In this document: positions 49,433 to 60,780 of the stretch, piece after piece
Position numbering within the stretch: the stretch's first letter is position 1
Layout: the number at the start of each line of letters is the position of its first letter
DNA from: Neocallimastix lanati (nom. inval.)
Taxonomy: Eukaryota > Neocallimastigomycota > Neocallimastigomycetes > Neocallimastigales > Neocallimastigaceae
Assembly: GCA_016946835.1 (NCBI GenBank)
Contig: JACVTC010000008.1
Location: forward strand, 189,501 to 253,500
DNA: 64,000 bases
Direction of reading: 5' to 3'
Program-made: the position numbers and the translations under genes
The notes under the pieces: model-generated
What the model saw: only the letters and a program-made list of their open reading frames with translations
Databases searched by the model: none
What the model was told of the DNA's origin: nothing

Positions 49433-49716
49433 TGATATATTTCAAAAGAATTGATGATTTAAAAATATATTTAATTCGCCATATTCTGAAAATTTTTATT
49501 TATTTATTAACTTATTCATTTACTTATTTAATAATAATATTTAATAATTTTTTTTTATTATTAATTAAATATATAATTAATATATAGAAATCAAGCCACA
49601 TATTGAAAATTATTATAAAATCATTAGATTTATATGTGATTTATGACATTAATTTATGTTTGAATAATAAAAACTATTTTATATTAATTAAGGTTTGAAT
49701 ATTTCATTTTATATCA
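49433..49716 (-). repeat. 3' LTR of the gypsy element (left end approximate)
   Basis: Right end TATATCA at 49716 matches 54016. Similarity to the other LTR is strong over 49565-49716 and fades to the left. Confidence 0.6.
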
Positions 49717-50623
49717 TTCGTCCCACCTTAAGATACAACTATACATTAGTTGTATTAAATTTTATAATATTTTTAAGGTGTACTGGTCGTTCTAAGCATG
49801 TATGTGTATCAGGATCCATTAATTGAACTTTATTAAATTTCTTTTTAACTACTTGATAAGGTCCAACAAAATAAGGGTCCAATTTATATCTCGAAAATTT
49901 TTTTACTTTGACTAACTTGCCAATTTTTAATTTCATTTTGTTTCTTTGTTGCATATATTTCTGTAGTATTTGGAAATTCGTTTTTCTTGATAATTTTTAT
50001 AGAGTTATCTCCGTCTTTAATGTATTCTTCTCCATTTAAATTTTATAAAATGGTCCTCTAAAATTTCTTTCTTAAATTCACTAATTTCTTTGTTACCTTT
50101 AGTATTAATTTCATTTGCACTTTCATTACTACTAGAATCTTTATGATTTATAGCGTTAACTTGGTAATTATTATTGTTAATATATGTATCTATTTTATTT
50201 TCTAATATTATATTTAATTTTATGGTTTTCATCCATAAAAGCTTCACTTTCATTATATTGTAATATGTAAGAATTTATATTGTTCAATATATTATTATTA
50301 TACTCAATAATATTGGATTTTAATTGAATTAATTGATTTAAAATTTTTTTAATTTATTTTGATTTATTTCTTGTATATATCTATTACAATTTATATTATT
50401 CTTCATATTATTATATTCTAATATATTGTCATTTAAATTGGTTAATTTATTTCTATATATATTTTGATTATAATAAATTTTATTATCTTTGATGTCTCCA
50501 GAATTTATTGAATTTTTGGAATTTTCCATGATTTTAGGATTTTCTATATACCTTGCTTTTTTCCTCAAAATTTTTAAATTTGAAATAATTTTGAAATTTT
50601 CAATTTTATTGTCTAAATTAATT

Positions 50624-51044
50624 AGGACGATACAGGTCACTGTAGAGGGCGGGGTTCGAATCCTCGGCATGGCACCAAATAATCGGATGAGGTTTCTATC
50701 CTGGGATATCATGAGACCACACGTGATGTCCATAAGGCTTTCCCTCAGATGATTATTTCACCCAACCCTGATACTACGCTTTGAATTGAAGCATAGACCT
50801 TGATGATTGTAAAATTTCCAATCGCCAATGATTACACCCACTAGGGAGGAGTTAATGGTTCCGTTCTGATGCTCGTGGTCATTAGAGATATATGTAGGAA
50901 CGTTAGGAATGCATCTCCGGGCAGTGTGTAACGACGATTGAGAGCGGCGAAGCTGATACAGTATGCCAATAACTCATCACCTTACAGTTAATTAATAACT
51001 GTATGGCCATATGGGAGATGGGTACCCATATGTGCAAGTCTATG
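50624..51044 (+). mobile_element. SINE (tRNA-related), nested in the gypsy element
   Basis: The 421-bp element is flanked by a perfect 16-bp duplication ATTGTCTAAATTAATT (50608-50623 and 51047-51062, extendable to 18 bp with the preceding TT). Near its left end is a canonical pol III box B GGTTCGAATCC (50653-50663) inside a T-arm-like stem-loop followed by GCATGGCACCA, resembling a tRNA 3' end with CCA; AGGTCACTGTAGAGG upstream may be a box A/D-arm remnant. The body (~300 bp) is non-coding and much GC-richer than the flanks. The 3' end has two hairpins (50983-51003 and 51008-51032) and no poly(A). A second copy lies at 31621-32007. LINE-dependent mobilisation is inferred from the long duplication. 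Confidence 0.88.
50653..50663 (+). promoter_or_regulatory. Pol III internal promoter box B of the SINE
   Basis: GGTTCGAATCC matches the box B consensus exactly, 30 bp from the element's 5' end. Confidence 0.8.
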
Positions 51045-53476
51045 TTATTGTCTAAATTAATTTTTGGAATTTTACATTTGAAATTTTTAACTTTCCTGAT
51101 TTATTAAAATTTTCACTTTTCTTAATGTCCTTCTTTCTTAAGTCCTTATTCTTTCCTCCTGAGATGATACTTCCTTTATTTTTAGATATTTCTTTTATGC
51201 TATTTTCTTCACTATTTTTATTAGGTCTAATAAAATTGATACCACACGAATTCTTTTCAATAACTTGGTTCTCAACGATAGGAGCAATAATATCAAATTT
51301 TTCAACTGAAGTAAAACTACACAACGATTTTAACATCGGATGAATGAAAAGTTAGTTATCAGCAATCGACTTAAGTTCTAATAAGAAATCAAAATAAATA
51401 TCTTTATGATCAATGACACAGAAATCTGGAGTGAAAGTATAATTACTAATTGATACTTTTAGTCGAACCACAATAACATTCGCAATAGTACTATCTCCAA
51501 GAGCTTCATAAATTCGGCCTTTACATATATTAACTTGTTCAGAGGTACCAGGTAAACTATCAATATAACTAGTACTCACTAGATTCAAATTACTTCCCGA
51601 ATCAATGAGTAATCTTCCTTCGGTATCGTCTACCGATGCATTTATGATTCCAAAGTCGTCACTATGAAATTTTGCATTTTTGATTTTATCCTGATTATTT
51701 TCTTCTTCATTAAATAATAAAAGGTTCCATGGCATCCAAAGAGCTAACAAATTTAATTTTTTCTAATTTTAAATTTTTGGTTAATTCAGACCTTAATTTG
51801 GGACATATATTTAAATTTGACCAAAAGTAATATTACATTTAGTATTGGCCAAATCTTTAATAATTTCATATGGTTAAAAATTAGTTAATTTAGCTAGATT
51901 TGTATGGCGTTCTCTTTTTGTGTTACCTTCTTGATCATCAAAGTCCACTTTCGTATTAATTACAGTTCCCTTTATATTAGTAATATTTGAATTTTTGAAA
52001 TTATTTCTATTTTGGTTATTCGACTGGTCTTCACGTGATGATTTGTTAGCATAATTATTACTTTTTTTATTAATTTTAATTTTATTTTTATCAAAATAAT
52101 TTTTAATTTCTTCCTCCTTGTTTAATTTATTATCATTAATAACATGACTATTATTATTATTTAAATTCGGAGAAGATTTATTTATTTTAATACTCTCATT
52201 AAAGGTAATTGTCTTTAAATTTTTTCTAACTTTAGGTTTTGGTATTTTCCTTTTAGATAAATCAACTTCTTCTTCCACTTCATCTTTCTCTTCTTCATCT
52301 TTTTGAAAAATATCACTTATTACTAGCTGTATTCGCTTTAGCTTTCCTAATTTCCGTTCCAGCATCTAAAGAAAACTCCTTTCTTTTGGCAGGATCAACA
52401 AAATATTTCTTCTTCTCAGGAACGTTATTGGAATTTAAGGGAGAACGTTCACTTCCTCTTAGTAGTTTAAACGTTCGTTTGAGACATTATCTGAACCACT
52501 GAATTCTTCATTAAGCATTCTTTGGTATTTTGAATACTCAAAATGATTAAATTTTGGATAATTGTATTTCTTGTGACCTTCTTCGTTACAAAAATAACAC
52601 ATCTTTACTCTATATTTATCTTTATTTCCATTATTATTCAAATTATTATTTTTGAAATTACTATCACGTGATTCATGAGTGACTGGGTTATTATTAAAAT
52701 TTTTGTTATAATGTGAATCAAATTTTTGATTGTAAGAAGAATTTCCATTAGAGTTACTAGTTCTTTTTCCACATTCATTTTCAACTTCATCAATTAATTC
52801 AGCTGTAGAAAAGGCTTTTGCTAGACTAATTCTTTTTCCCGCAAGTTTAACACCTTTCCATACTTCTTTTTGTTAAAAATTGACTTCAAATAGTCAGAAA
52901 CGGAAATGCATCTTCAATCATCTTCATCAAGTTTATTATATAATTGTTTATATTCTTTGTTAAATTCTTTTATATTTCCTCTAGTAGAAATCGTCATATT
53001 CTTAAGTCTATCGATAATGTCTTCTGGATCCATATATAAATCGTGAAATTCTAAAAGGGCATCTCTTATTTCTTCTAAAGATGAATAAACAATATTATTA
53101 TCCACATCTTTAGTTACTAATGCATTAAGACAATGGATACTTTTACCAATCACTTTAAATTACAATTATTAAAAATTTCTTCTTCATCAGTAATTTCGTA
53201 AATAGTGATCCAAGCCTTCATCTGGTTATACCAAGCATCAACATCCTTATTTGTATCTGAAAGGATTTGAATGCATTGGAATTGCATTAGTTTATTTTGA
53301 TTTTAATTAATTCTTCAGTCATATTTTTAACTTTAATTCTATTTTCTAATTGACTGAAAAATTCTTTAATCGAAAACAATTTTTTTTTATTTTTATTTTT
53401 ATTATTATTATATTTTATTTTATTTTATTAAAAAAAATAATATTAAATTTTAATAAATATATTTTTCCTCCCACAA

Positions 53477-53494
53477 GAGCCGATATCTCCACCA
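53477..53494 (-). other. Primer-binding site of the gypsy element
   Basis: The minus strand reads TGGTGGAGATATCGGCTC, two bases after the LTR. It is complementary to a tRNA 3' end GAGCCGATATCTCCA plus CCA. The tRNA species was not identified. Confidence 0.7.
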
Positions 53495-53496
53495 AA

Positions 53497-54016
53497 TGAT
53501 ATACAACTTAAAAGTTCGATGTACTTTTGTTAGGATTTATTTATTAAATTTATTAGTTTATTATTTATTTAATTTTATTTAGAAACTACATATATTTAAA
53601 AAAGCTATTTAACAACTTTCTTATACTTTTAATTACAAACTAACTTAACATTACTAAACACGACATAAATAACACTTCTTTTAATTCAGAGAAATGTTTT
53701 ATTTTTATGTTATTTATTTATAATTAACTATTTAATTAATTGTTCTTGTAATTAAAATAAACTATTAATAATTATTATTTAAGGAAATATTTAATAACTA
53801 TATAAATATTAATATGAAATAATAAGAATATAATTAAAACATTGATTTATGCTATAAAATTTATTAATTTATAAATATAATTAATATATAGAAATCAAGC
53901 ATATTAAAATATTATAAAAACATTTAAATTTAAATTTGATTTATGACATTAATTTATGTTTGAATAATAAAAACTATTTTATATTAATTAAGGTTTGAAT
54001 ATTTCATTTTATATCA
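53497..54016 (-). repeat. 5' LTR of the gypsy element
   Basis: 520 bp with TGATATA/TATATCA inverted ends, beside the primer site. Confidence 0.75.
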
Positions 54017-54353
54017 TTATTATTTATTATTTATTATTTATTATTTATTATTTATTATTTATTATTTATTATTTATTATTTATTATTTATTATTTATTAT
54101 TTATTATTTATTATTTATTATTTATTGTTTATTATTTATTATTTATTATTTATTATTTATTATTTATTATTTATTATTTATTATTTATTAATAAATACTC
54201 TTTTTATTATTTATTATTTATTATTTATTATTTATTATTTATTATTTATTATTTATTATTTATTATTTATTATTTATTATTTATTATTTATTATTTATTA
54301 TTTATTATTTATTATTTATTATTTATTATTTATTATTTATTATTATTTATTAT
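54017..54353. repeat. TTATTTA 7-bp satellite at the LTR boundary
   Basis: Over 40 copies of TTATTTA start exactly where the LTR ends, interrupted once near 54188-54206. Open in several frames as an artefact of composition. Confidence 0.95.
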
Positions 54354-54812
54354 TTATGTATTTGATGTATTTAAGTATTTATTGTTTATTAATCAATTAT
54401 TTATTATGAATTTTAAAAAAATTAAATTCAAATTTACTTAAAAATTATTTTTTTAGAAATATTATATAGTTATCATAAAATAAAACCCTAAAACAAAAAG
54501 CAATTAATTTATTATTATTAATAAATATACATTTTTTGAAAACATTTTAAAACAGTCAAAAAGAGAGAGAAAAAAAAATAAGTAAATGAGAAATATAAAT
54601 CTTATATAATAAATATAGAAAGTAATTAAATTAAATTAAATTAAAAATAAAAAATAAAAAATAAATAATTAAAATAATAATTAAATTTTAATTATTAATA
54701 AAAATATTTGACGGATATTTTTCTTTAAAAAAGAATTGAAAATAATTTCTTTTTATTTATAAAATAAAATAAAAAAAAAAAATAACTAATTAAAAGAAAA
54801 TTTATAAATAAA
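54354..54812. other. AT-rich intergenic region upstream of thioredoxin
   Basis: No gene seen. Confidence 0.6.
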
Positions 54813-55726
54813 ATGATTACTGAACTTGAAACTATGGATGAATTAAATGCTGCGATTGCCAGTGAAAAATGTTCTGTAATTGATTTTTATGCAACATGGT
54901 ATATATAAATATTCTTAATATCAATATATTATTTTGTAATATATTTAAATCTTTGTAAATAAAATTTAAATTTTATGCAATTAAAAAAAAAAGGAAATTA
55001 AAAAACGTTTGTTAAAAAAATATATATATATATATATTTTTTTTTTAACATTTAAAAGGTGTTTACCATGTAAAGTTAGTATATTTAATATTATTAATTT
55101 AATATATAAATAAAAAGAGTATTTTTAATAATTCATAAATTTAATTTATAAACATATATTTTAACATTTATATTATTATTATTATTATTATTGTTTTTAT
55201 TGTTGTTGTTGTTGTTACTATTATCTCTATTATTACAATTATTGTTTTTATTACATAGTTAGTACATCCAAAATTCGAATCTTATAGCAATACTTTTAAA
55301 AATGTTAATTTTTATCAAGGTATAATGTTCATATTTAAATAAAATAATAATAATAATAATAATAATAAAAAGTATATACTGTATATAATTGGAATTAAAT
55401 AAATTTAGTTTAAATTTTTTATAGTTGATGTTGATAAAGCTCAAGATATTGCTTTTCAATGTGGTATAAAATGTATGCCAACATTTAAGTTCTATAAGTC
55501 TGGAAAAGAAGTACTTTTATAATATATAATATATATAAATAAATATTTTTATATAAATTATTATTATTATTATTATTTTTAAATTATAATATTTTTTTCT
55601 GATGTATATATATATTTTTGTTTTTTGAAAATAAAATTATTTTTTAAAAAACTAATAAAACAGTTTAATGAAATCCTTGGTGCTAATATATGGTCTCTTA
55701 AAAGAATTATAAAGAAAAATAATTAA
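54813..55726 (+). CDS. Thioredoxin
   Basis: Five exons, 54813-54898, 55059-55074, 55259-55319, 55425-55510 and 55664-55726, join in frame to 103 residues, the normal thioredoxin length. Order of elements: CSVIDFYATW, the WCLPCK active site, HPKFESYS, VNFYQVDVDKAQDIAFQCGI, the cis-proline segment CMPTFKFYKSGKE, and C-terminal FNEILGAN. The active site CLPC differs from the usual CGPC at the second position. The redox motif lies almost entirely on exon 2, which is only 16 nt, and the Trp codon is split over the first intron. Cytosolic (no targeting extension); reduces protein disulfides with thioredoxin reductase. All introns GT-AG. Confidence 0.93.
55059..55074 (+). other. 16-nt micro-exon carrying the thioredoxin active site
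   Basis: Sequence GTGTTTACCATGTAAA between acceptor AAAAG and donor GTTAGT. It completes the Trp codon and encodes C-L-P-C-K. Frame on both sides requires it. Confidence 0.88.
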
Positions 55727-56404
55727 AAAATAAATATTCATATACATATATATATATATATATATATACTTTTTAAATTTGCACATATATGTTTTAAATC
55801 TATTTTATTATATTTTTATAAATAAGTATTTAAAAAAGAAAAAAAATTATATCAAATTTGAAAAAAAAAAAAAAATAAAAAATAAAAAAATAAATTTTTA
55901 TACAACTAAAAATAACAAAAGGTTCATCGAAGAAAAAAGAAATACAAATTTTATAAAAGATTATTTTTAAATTTTTAACTGAAAACATTTATTTAAAATT
56001 ATATTATTATATAAAAAAATAAAAAATAAAAAATAAAAAAAAAAAAAAAAAAAATAAGAAAAATAAAAATAAATTAAAAAATAAACTAAATAAATAATAT
56101 TTTATTATTTATTTTGCTTATTTTTATAAAGTGTAAAAAAAAAAAAAAAAAAAAATCTAAATCTATAATATTAATATATATATATATAAATATAATAATT
56201 TTACAGGATAATTTAATCAATAGTGACAATGAAAATGAGTGTGGTGCATTCGGAAAGTTACATTTCGGAAAATATGGCTTGTTTAATAAAAATTACATAT
56301 TTGAAAAGTGGCATATCATATAACTATCAAATTTTTTGAATTTGCCATATTAAATTATATAAAGAAAAAATATTTTAATACTATTTATTATTTATATTTA
56401 CAAT
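55727..56404. other. Intergenic, with MULE-end-like motif patch
   Basis: Mostly AT-rich. At about 56228-56335 a less AT-rich patch (GTGTGGTGCATTCGGAAAGTTACATTTCGGAAAATATGGC split over 56239-56278) resembles the TIR motifs of the MULE downstream; possibly a worn end of another copy. Confidence 0.45.
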
Positions 56405-57187
56405 ATTTATTTTTTTTATTTTTTTTTTTTTTCTTAGTATTTATAATACTCTTTTATATACTATTGTATTATTAATTTCAATATTTTATTTTATTAATAT
56501 ATTTAATATTATATTTTTATTAACACTATTATTTTATTTTATTAATATTATTTGTTAATATAAATATTTTACTTTGTTAATAGCACTACTATTTTATACT
56601 TTTAATATTTTAATAATAATATAATATAAAATATTTTAGTTATATATTAGATTAAAGAACTTATATTTTATGCTACCATAATAAGATTAACCCAAGATTA
56701 TATATTTATAATTATTCTAATAAAAATATATTATTTTTAATTAATTTATTAATAATATTTATATAATTCTTTATTAATTTTTTATTTTTTTTTTTTATAT
56801 ATATTTCTTTTTTATTGTTTAAAATAACCTTTTATATACTATGATATTATTAATTTCAATACTTTATTTCATTAATATCATTTTTTATTATTATTATTAA
56901 AATTAATATTTTATTAATAGCATAGCTTTAAACTATTTTAATAATAATAATATTTTATTTTGTTAATAGCACTATTATTTTATTCTTTTTTTTTTTTCAT
57001 AATAATTTATTATAAAATACTAAAGTTTATATGTTAGACTAAAGAACTTTTTTTTTTTTTTTGTTAAAATAATAAGATAAATCCAAGATTATACATCTAT
57101 AAATCTATAATTATTCTAATAAGATTATATATCTATAATTATTATTCTAAATAATAAAAAATATATTATTATTAATAATTTTTTGAT
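56405..57187. repeat. Diverged ~380-bp tandem repeat, interrupted by the MULE
   Basis: Phrases such as CTTTTATATACTAT, ATTATTAATTTCAATA, TTAGATTAAAGAACTT and CCAAGATTATA recur with a period of 378 bp (56451 and 56829) and continue beyond the MULE (61410-61690). Confidence 0.7.
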
Positions 57188-57196
57188 AGTATTTAT

Positions 57197-57229
57197 GGAA
57201 GTGGGGCATTTCGCCAAATTGCCTTTTGT
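57197..57229. repeat. Left terminal inverted repeat of the MULE
   Basis: Pairs with 61363-61395 at roughly three quarters of positions. Confidence 0.8.
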
Positions 57230-58007
57230 CAGGGGAGTGTGCATTTCGAAAATTTTTATTACAAAAATTTGTATTTTGTTGTATGGCTTAAATATTTTTA
57301 ATTTTAAGCCACTTAATTTTATTAAAAATTTAATGAATAATAATTAATTAATTAAATAAATAAAATTACAATTTTCAAAAATTTTCAAACACGTAATCTT
57401 ACGTGGGGCGTATATCTAATTGTATCATAATTTTGTGGCTTTTTCTACAATTTTTAAAAAGCCATATATTCACAATATGGCGTGAATAATAAATGTGGTG
57501 ATATTTTATGACGAAAATTTATAAGCCACCAAGAATTTGGCGAAATTTAACTGGACGAAATTCAACTTTTGGCGAAATACAACACTTCAATAAATAATAA
57601 TTAGGTTAGGTATTTCTATTTAACATTGAAAAATAAAATAAAAATAAATAAACATTTTATTTTTTAAGCATTAAAAAATAAAATAAAAATAAGAAATAAG
57701 AAAACTTTTTTTTTAAACATTGAAAAATAAAATAAAAATAAATAAACATTTTATTTTTAAACATCAAAAAATAAAAAAAATAAAATAAAACAAAAAAATA
57801 AAAAATAAAAATAAAAATAAATAAATAAAATAGTAAATAAAGAAATAATAAATAATTAATAATTAAATAATTATTTAAATAATTATATAATTAATTAAAA
57901 AAAGGTTTATTATTTTAAATATTAAAAAAAAAAAAAAAAAAAAAAAAGTTTCAAAGCATTTAAAAGTATATTTATTAAAATATTTTATTGAAAAATTTTA
58001 ATTATTA

Positions 58008-59444
58008 ATGGAAGACAATATAGAAATTGAAATAAGTGAAACAAATCGAGGAAATGAACAAATTATTATTAATAAAAAACACAAATTTAATTTTTCATTT
58101 CAAAGGAAAGATAAATTAAAAATTTATAGATGCACTGAATATAAGACTTTAAATAAATGTAAATCTTTAATTATTTTAAATGATAAAAAGGAGGTTTTAA
58201 AATAAGAAAGTTTACATAACCATCTCGAAAAAGAAATTGATGTGTCTATATCAGTAGCAAAGCATAAAATTAAGGAAGAAATTAAGAAAAATTCAATTCC
58301 TATGGATATAAAACCTAAACATATATTTAATGCCGTTTCTCAAGAAATGGGACTTATATGTCCCGAATATAGTACAATTAGATCCCAAATAATAAGAAAT
58401 ATAAATAAACAATTTCCTCCAAACATAAAAGGTTTTGATGATATTCCCATTGAATCAGAATATTATAAAACTAAAAGAAATGAAAATTTTATGATATTTA
58501 AAAATACTGATCTAATAATCTTTCAATCACCATTCCAAGCATATTTATTTTCGAATTATCATAAAAATATATTTGCGGACGGTACATTTTATGCAGCACC
58601 GAAATTTAGTTATCAGTTATTTATAACAAGAACTTATGTTGGGGAATTTAATATGCTTTACACTACTTCCATTTCTATATTAAAAAATAAAAAACAATCT
58701 ACATATGAAACATTATTTAAAGAAATAAAAAAAAATGCAAATAAATTTAGGAGTAATACATTAATTACTACAATTAATTTTCATTGTGATTTTGAACAAG
58801 GTATATCTAATGCCGCAAAAAAAGTTTTTCCCAATATAAATATTAAATATTGTGTTTGGCATTACAAAAGATCATTAGAAAAACAAAAAAATATATTATG
58901 TTATCATGAAGTGAAGAATAATAATGATATATATATTTATTATAAAGCTATTTCGAACTTACCGTTTATAAACCCTAACTATATATTTGATATTTATATA
59001 ATAATAAAAAGAATTTGTCAAAAAAAAAAGTATAATAATTTTCTGCAATTTTTAGAATATTTTAATAAAAATTATTTACTTAAGTATAATGTTAATAATT
59101 GGAATTATTATGAAAATATAGAGCATTTAACAAACAATGCATCAGAATCTTATAATAGCTACTTAAATAATATATTTCCAAATAAACCTTTATTTAATAA
59201 ATTAATATATATATTAAAAGAAGAAGAAAACTTATCTCATAATGATTATCAAAGGAGAACTAAAGGAAATTGGAAAAAAAAGCAAAAAATATTTAGTGCA
59301 ACTGATGAAATTAAAATTTTAATTGAAAATTACAAAAGTAAGGAAATAAATTTATTTTATAATGGATGCAACAGAAATGAATTAATTAAATTATGGAAAG
59401 AATGTTTAATTGATTTAAACGATATAAATATTAATTTAAAATAA
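58008..59444 (+). pseudogene. MULE transposase with N-terminal FLYWCH-type zinc finger, one in-frame stop
   Basis: One continuous frame of 479 codons including the stop, interrupted only by TAA at 58203-58205. The N-terminal part has a FLYWCH/WRKY-GCM-like zinc pattern: IYRCTEY, then C (58159), then HNH after the stop. The MULE DDE core follows: first Asp in FADGTFYAAP (codon near 58578), second Asp in CDFEQGISNAAKKVFP (near 58788), the conserved CVWHYKR, and a Glu in TNNASESYNSYLN (near 59146). The stop falls inside the zinc finger, between its Cys pair and HNH; translation from the ATG at 58242 would still give the catalytic core without the finger. Confidence 0.9.
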
Positions 59445-59572
59445 ATAATCTTAATTTAAAAAAATGCTAGAAAAATAAAAATTTATTTATTTTAAATTTA
59501 TATTTATAATCGTTTAAATAATAATTAAATAATCTTAATTTAAAAAAATGCTAGAAAAATACAAATTTATTT
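59444..59572. repeat. Direct duplication of ~40 bp after the transposase
   Basis: AATAATCTTAATTTAAAAAA followed by ATGCTAGAAAAATA occurs at about 59444 and again at about 59529. Confidence 0.75.
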
Positions 59573-59671
59573 ACCTATTGTGTTTATTTAATAATCTTAA
59601 TAGAAATTATCTTTTAGTTATTTTTATTAAGTAATTTATAACTAAAACCGATTTATTTGATACTAGTTAAA

Positions 59672-59840
59672 ATTTTATTAATATCAATATCAATATTATA
59701 TAATTATAAATTTTATTAATATCAATATCAATATTATATAATTATAAATTTTATTAATATCAATATCAATATTATATAATTATAAATTTTATTAATATCA
59801 ATATCAATATTATATAATTATAAATTTTATTAATATCAAT
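59672..59840. repeat. 38-bp tandem repeat (x4)
   Basis: ATTTTATTAATATCAATATC then AATATTATATAATTATAA repeated four times almost perfectly, inside the MULE. Confidence 0.92.
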
Positions 59841-60279
59841 ATACTTTTCAAAATTAATTATGGTATTAAAAATATTAAATTCAATAAAAGATTTTTATTA
59901 TTTTATTAAAATTATAATTGTTATTATTATATTTTAATAATAATTGATTCATATTGATCAAACATTATAAATATTACTATACAAATAATTAATTATTTTA
60001 ATAGGATCAATTATTCAACTCTTATTGTTTTAATTTTTAATTCTTATATTATTTAAATTAATATATATATATATCGTTTATGAAAATATGAATTATAAAT
60101 AATTAAAATTATTTACTTTTCATTTAAATTTTTTTATTTACTATAATAAAATATAATAATTAAAAGACAAACGTTATTATAACTAATTTTTTTTTTAGAA
60201 AAATAAATGAAAAAAATTAAAATATATAAGATTCCTATATATATAAAATAATTATTATATTTTATTATATATTTTTTTT

Positions 60280-60780
60280 ATTTTATTTTATTTTATTTTA
60301 TATTTATATTTCAACTATTTATTTTATTTTATTTTATTCAATCTGTACTTATATTTATGTTTCTACTATTCATTTTATTTTATTTTATTTTATTTTATTT
60401 TATTTTATAATATTTTATTTTATTTTATTTTATTTTATTTTATTTTATTTTATTTTATTTTATTTTATTTTATTTTATTTTATTTTATTTTATTTTATTT
60501 TATTTTATTTTATTTTATTTTATTTTATTTTATTTTATTTTATTTTATTTTATTTTATTTTATTTTATTTTATATTTATATTTCAACTATTTATTTTATT
60601 TTATTTTATTCAATCTGTACTTATATTTATGTTTCTACTATTCATTTTATTTTATTTTATTTTATTTTATTTTATTTTATTTTATTTTATTCAATCTGTA
60701 CTTTCTTATTTAATATTCTACTTTTTATTTTATTTTATTATATTTTATTTTATTCAATCTGCATTTTCTGTTGATAATAT
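60280..60780 (-). repeat. TTTTA-rich minisatellite inside the MULE
   Basis: Long (TTTTA)n runs punctuated by TCAATCTGTACTTATATTTA then TGTTTCTACTATT units at about 60338, 60608 and, diverged, 60690 and 60755. The reverse complement matches the minisatellite at 46110-46615. Confidence 0.88.

Larger units (their letters stand above)
49433..54016 (-). mobile_element. Ty3/gypsy LTR element, broken, with nested SINE
   Basis: Minus-strand element. The 5' LTR is 53497-54016 (on the minus strand it begins TGATATAAAATG and ends TATATCA); the 3' LTR is about 49433-49716. The last ~85 bases of each pair are identical, so the element is not very old. An 18-nt primer site lies two bases inside the 5' LTR (complement GAGCCGATATCTCCACCA, 53477-53494), and a purine tract AAGGTGGGACGAA abuts the 3' LTR at 49717-49729. 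Parts seen in order: capsid-like gag piece (about 53150-52910), zinc knuckle CYFCNEEGHKKYNY (about 52610), a Lys/Asn-rich segment, retropepsin with LLIDSGSN (about 51600), and an integrase tail with a GPYQVV motif (about 49870). Broken, roughly half a dozen or more breaks. No flanking duplication recognised. A 421-bp SINE is inserted within it. Confidence 0.82.

Noticed and set aside
50489-50752. 87-residue plus-strand ORF
   Set aside because: Spans the junction of the gypsy element and the SINE; chance frame.
53995-54441. 148-residue Tyr/Leu/Ile reading frame
   Set aside because: It is the TTATTTA satellite, open in several frames because the unit lacks stops; no protein-like composition.
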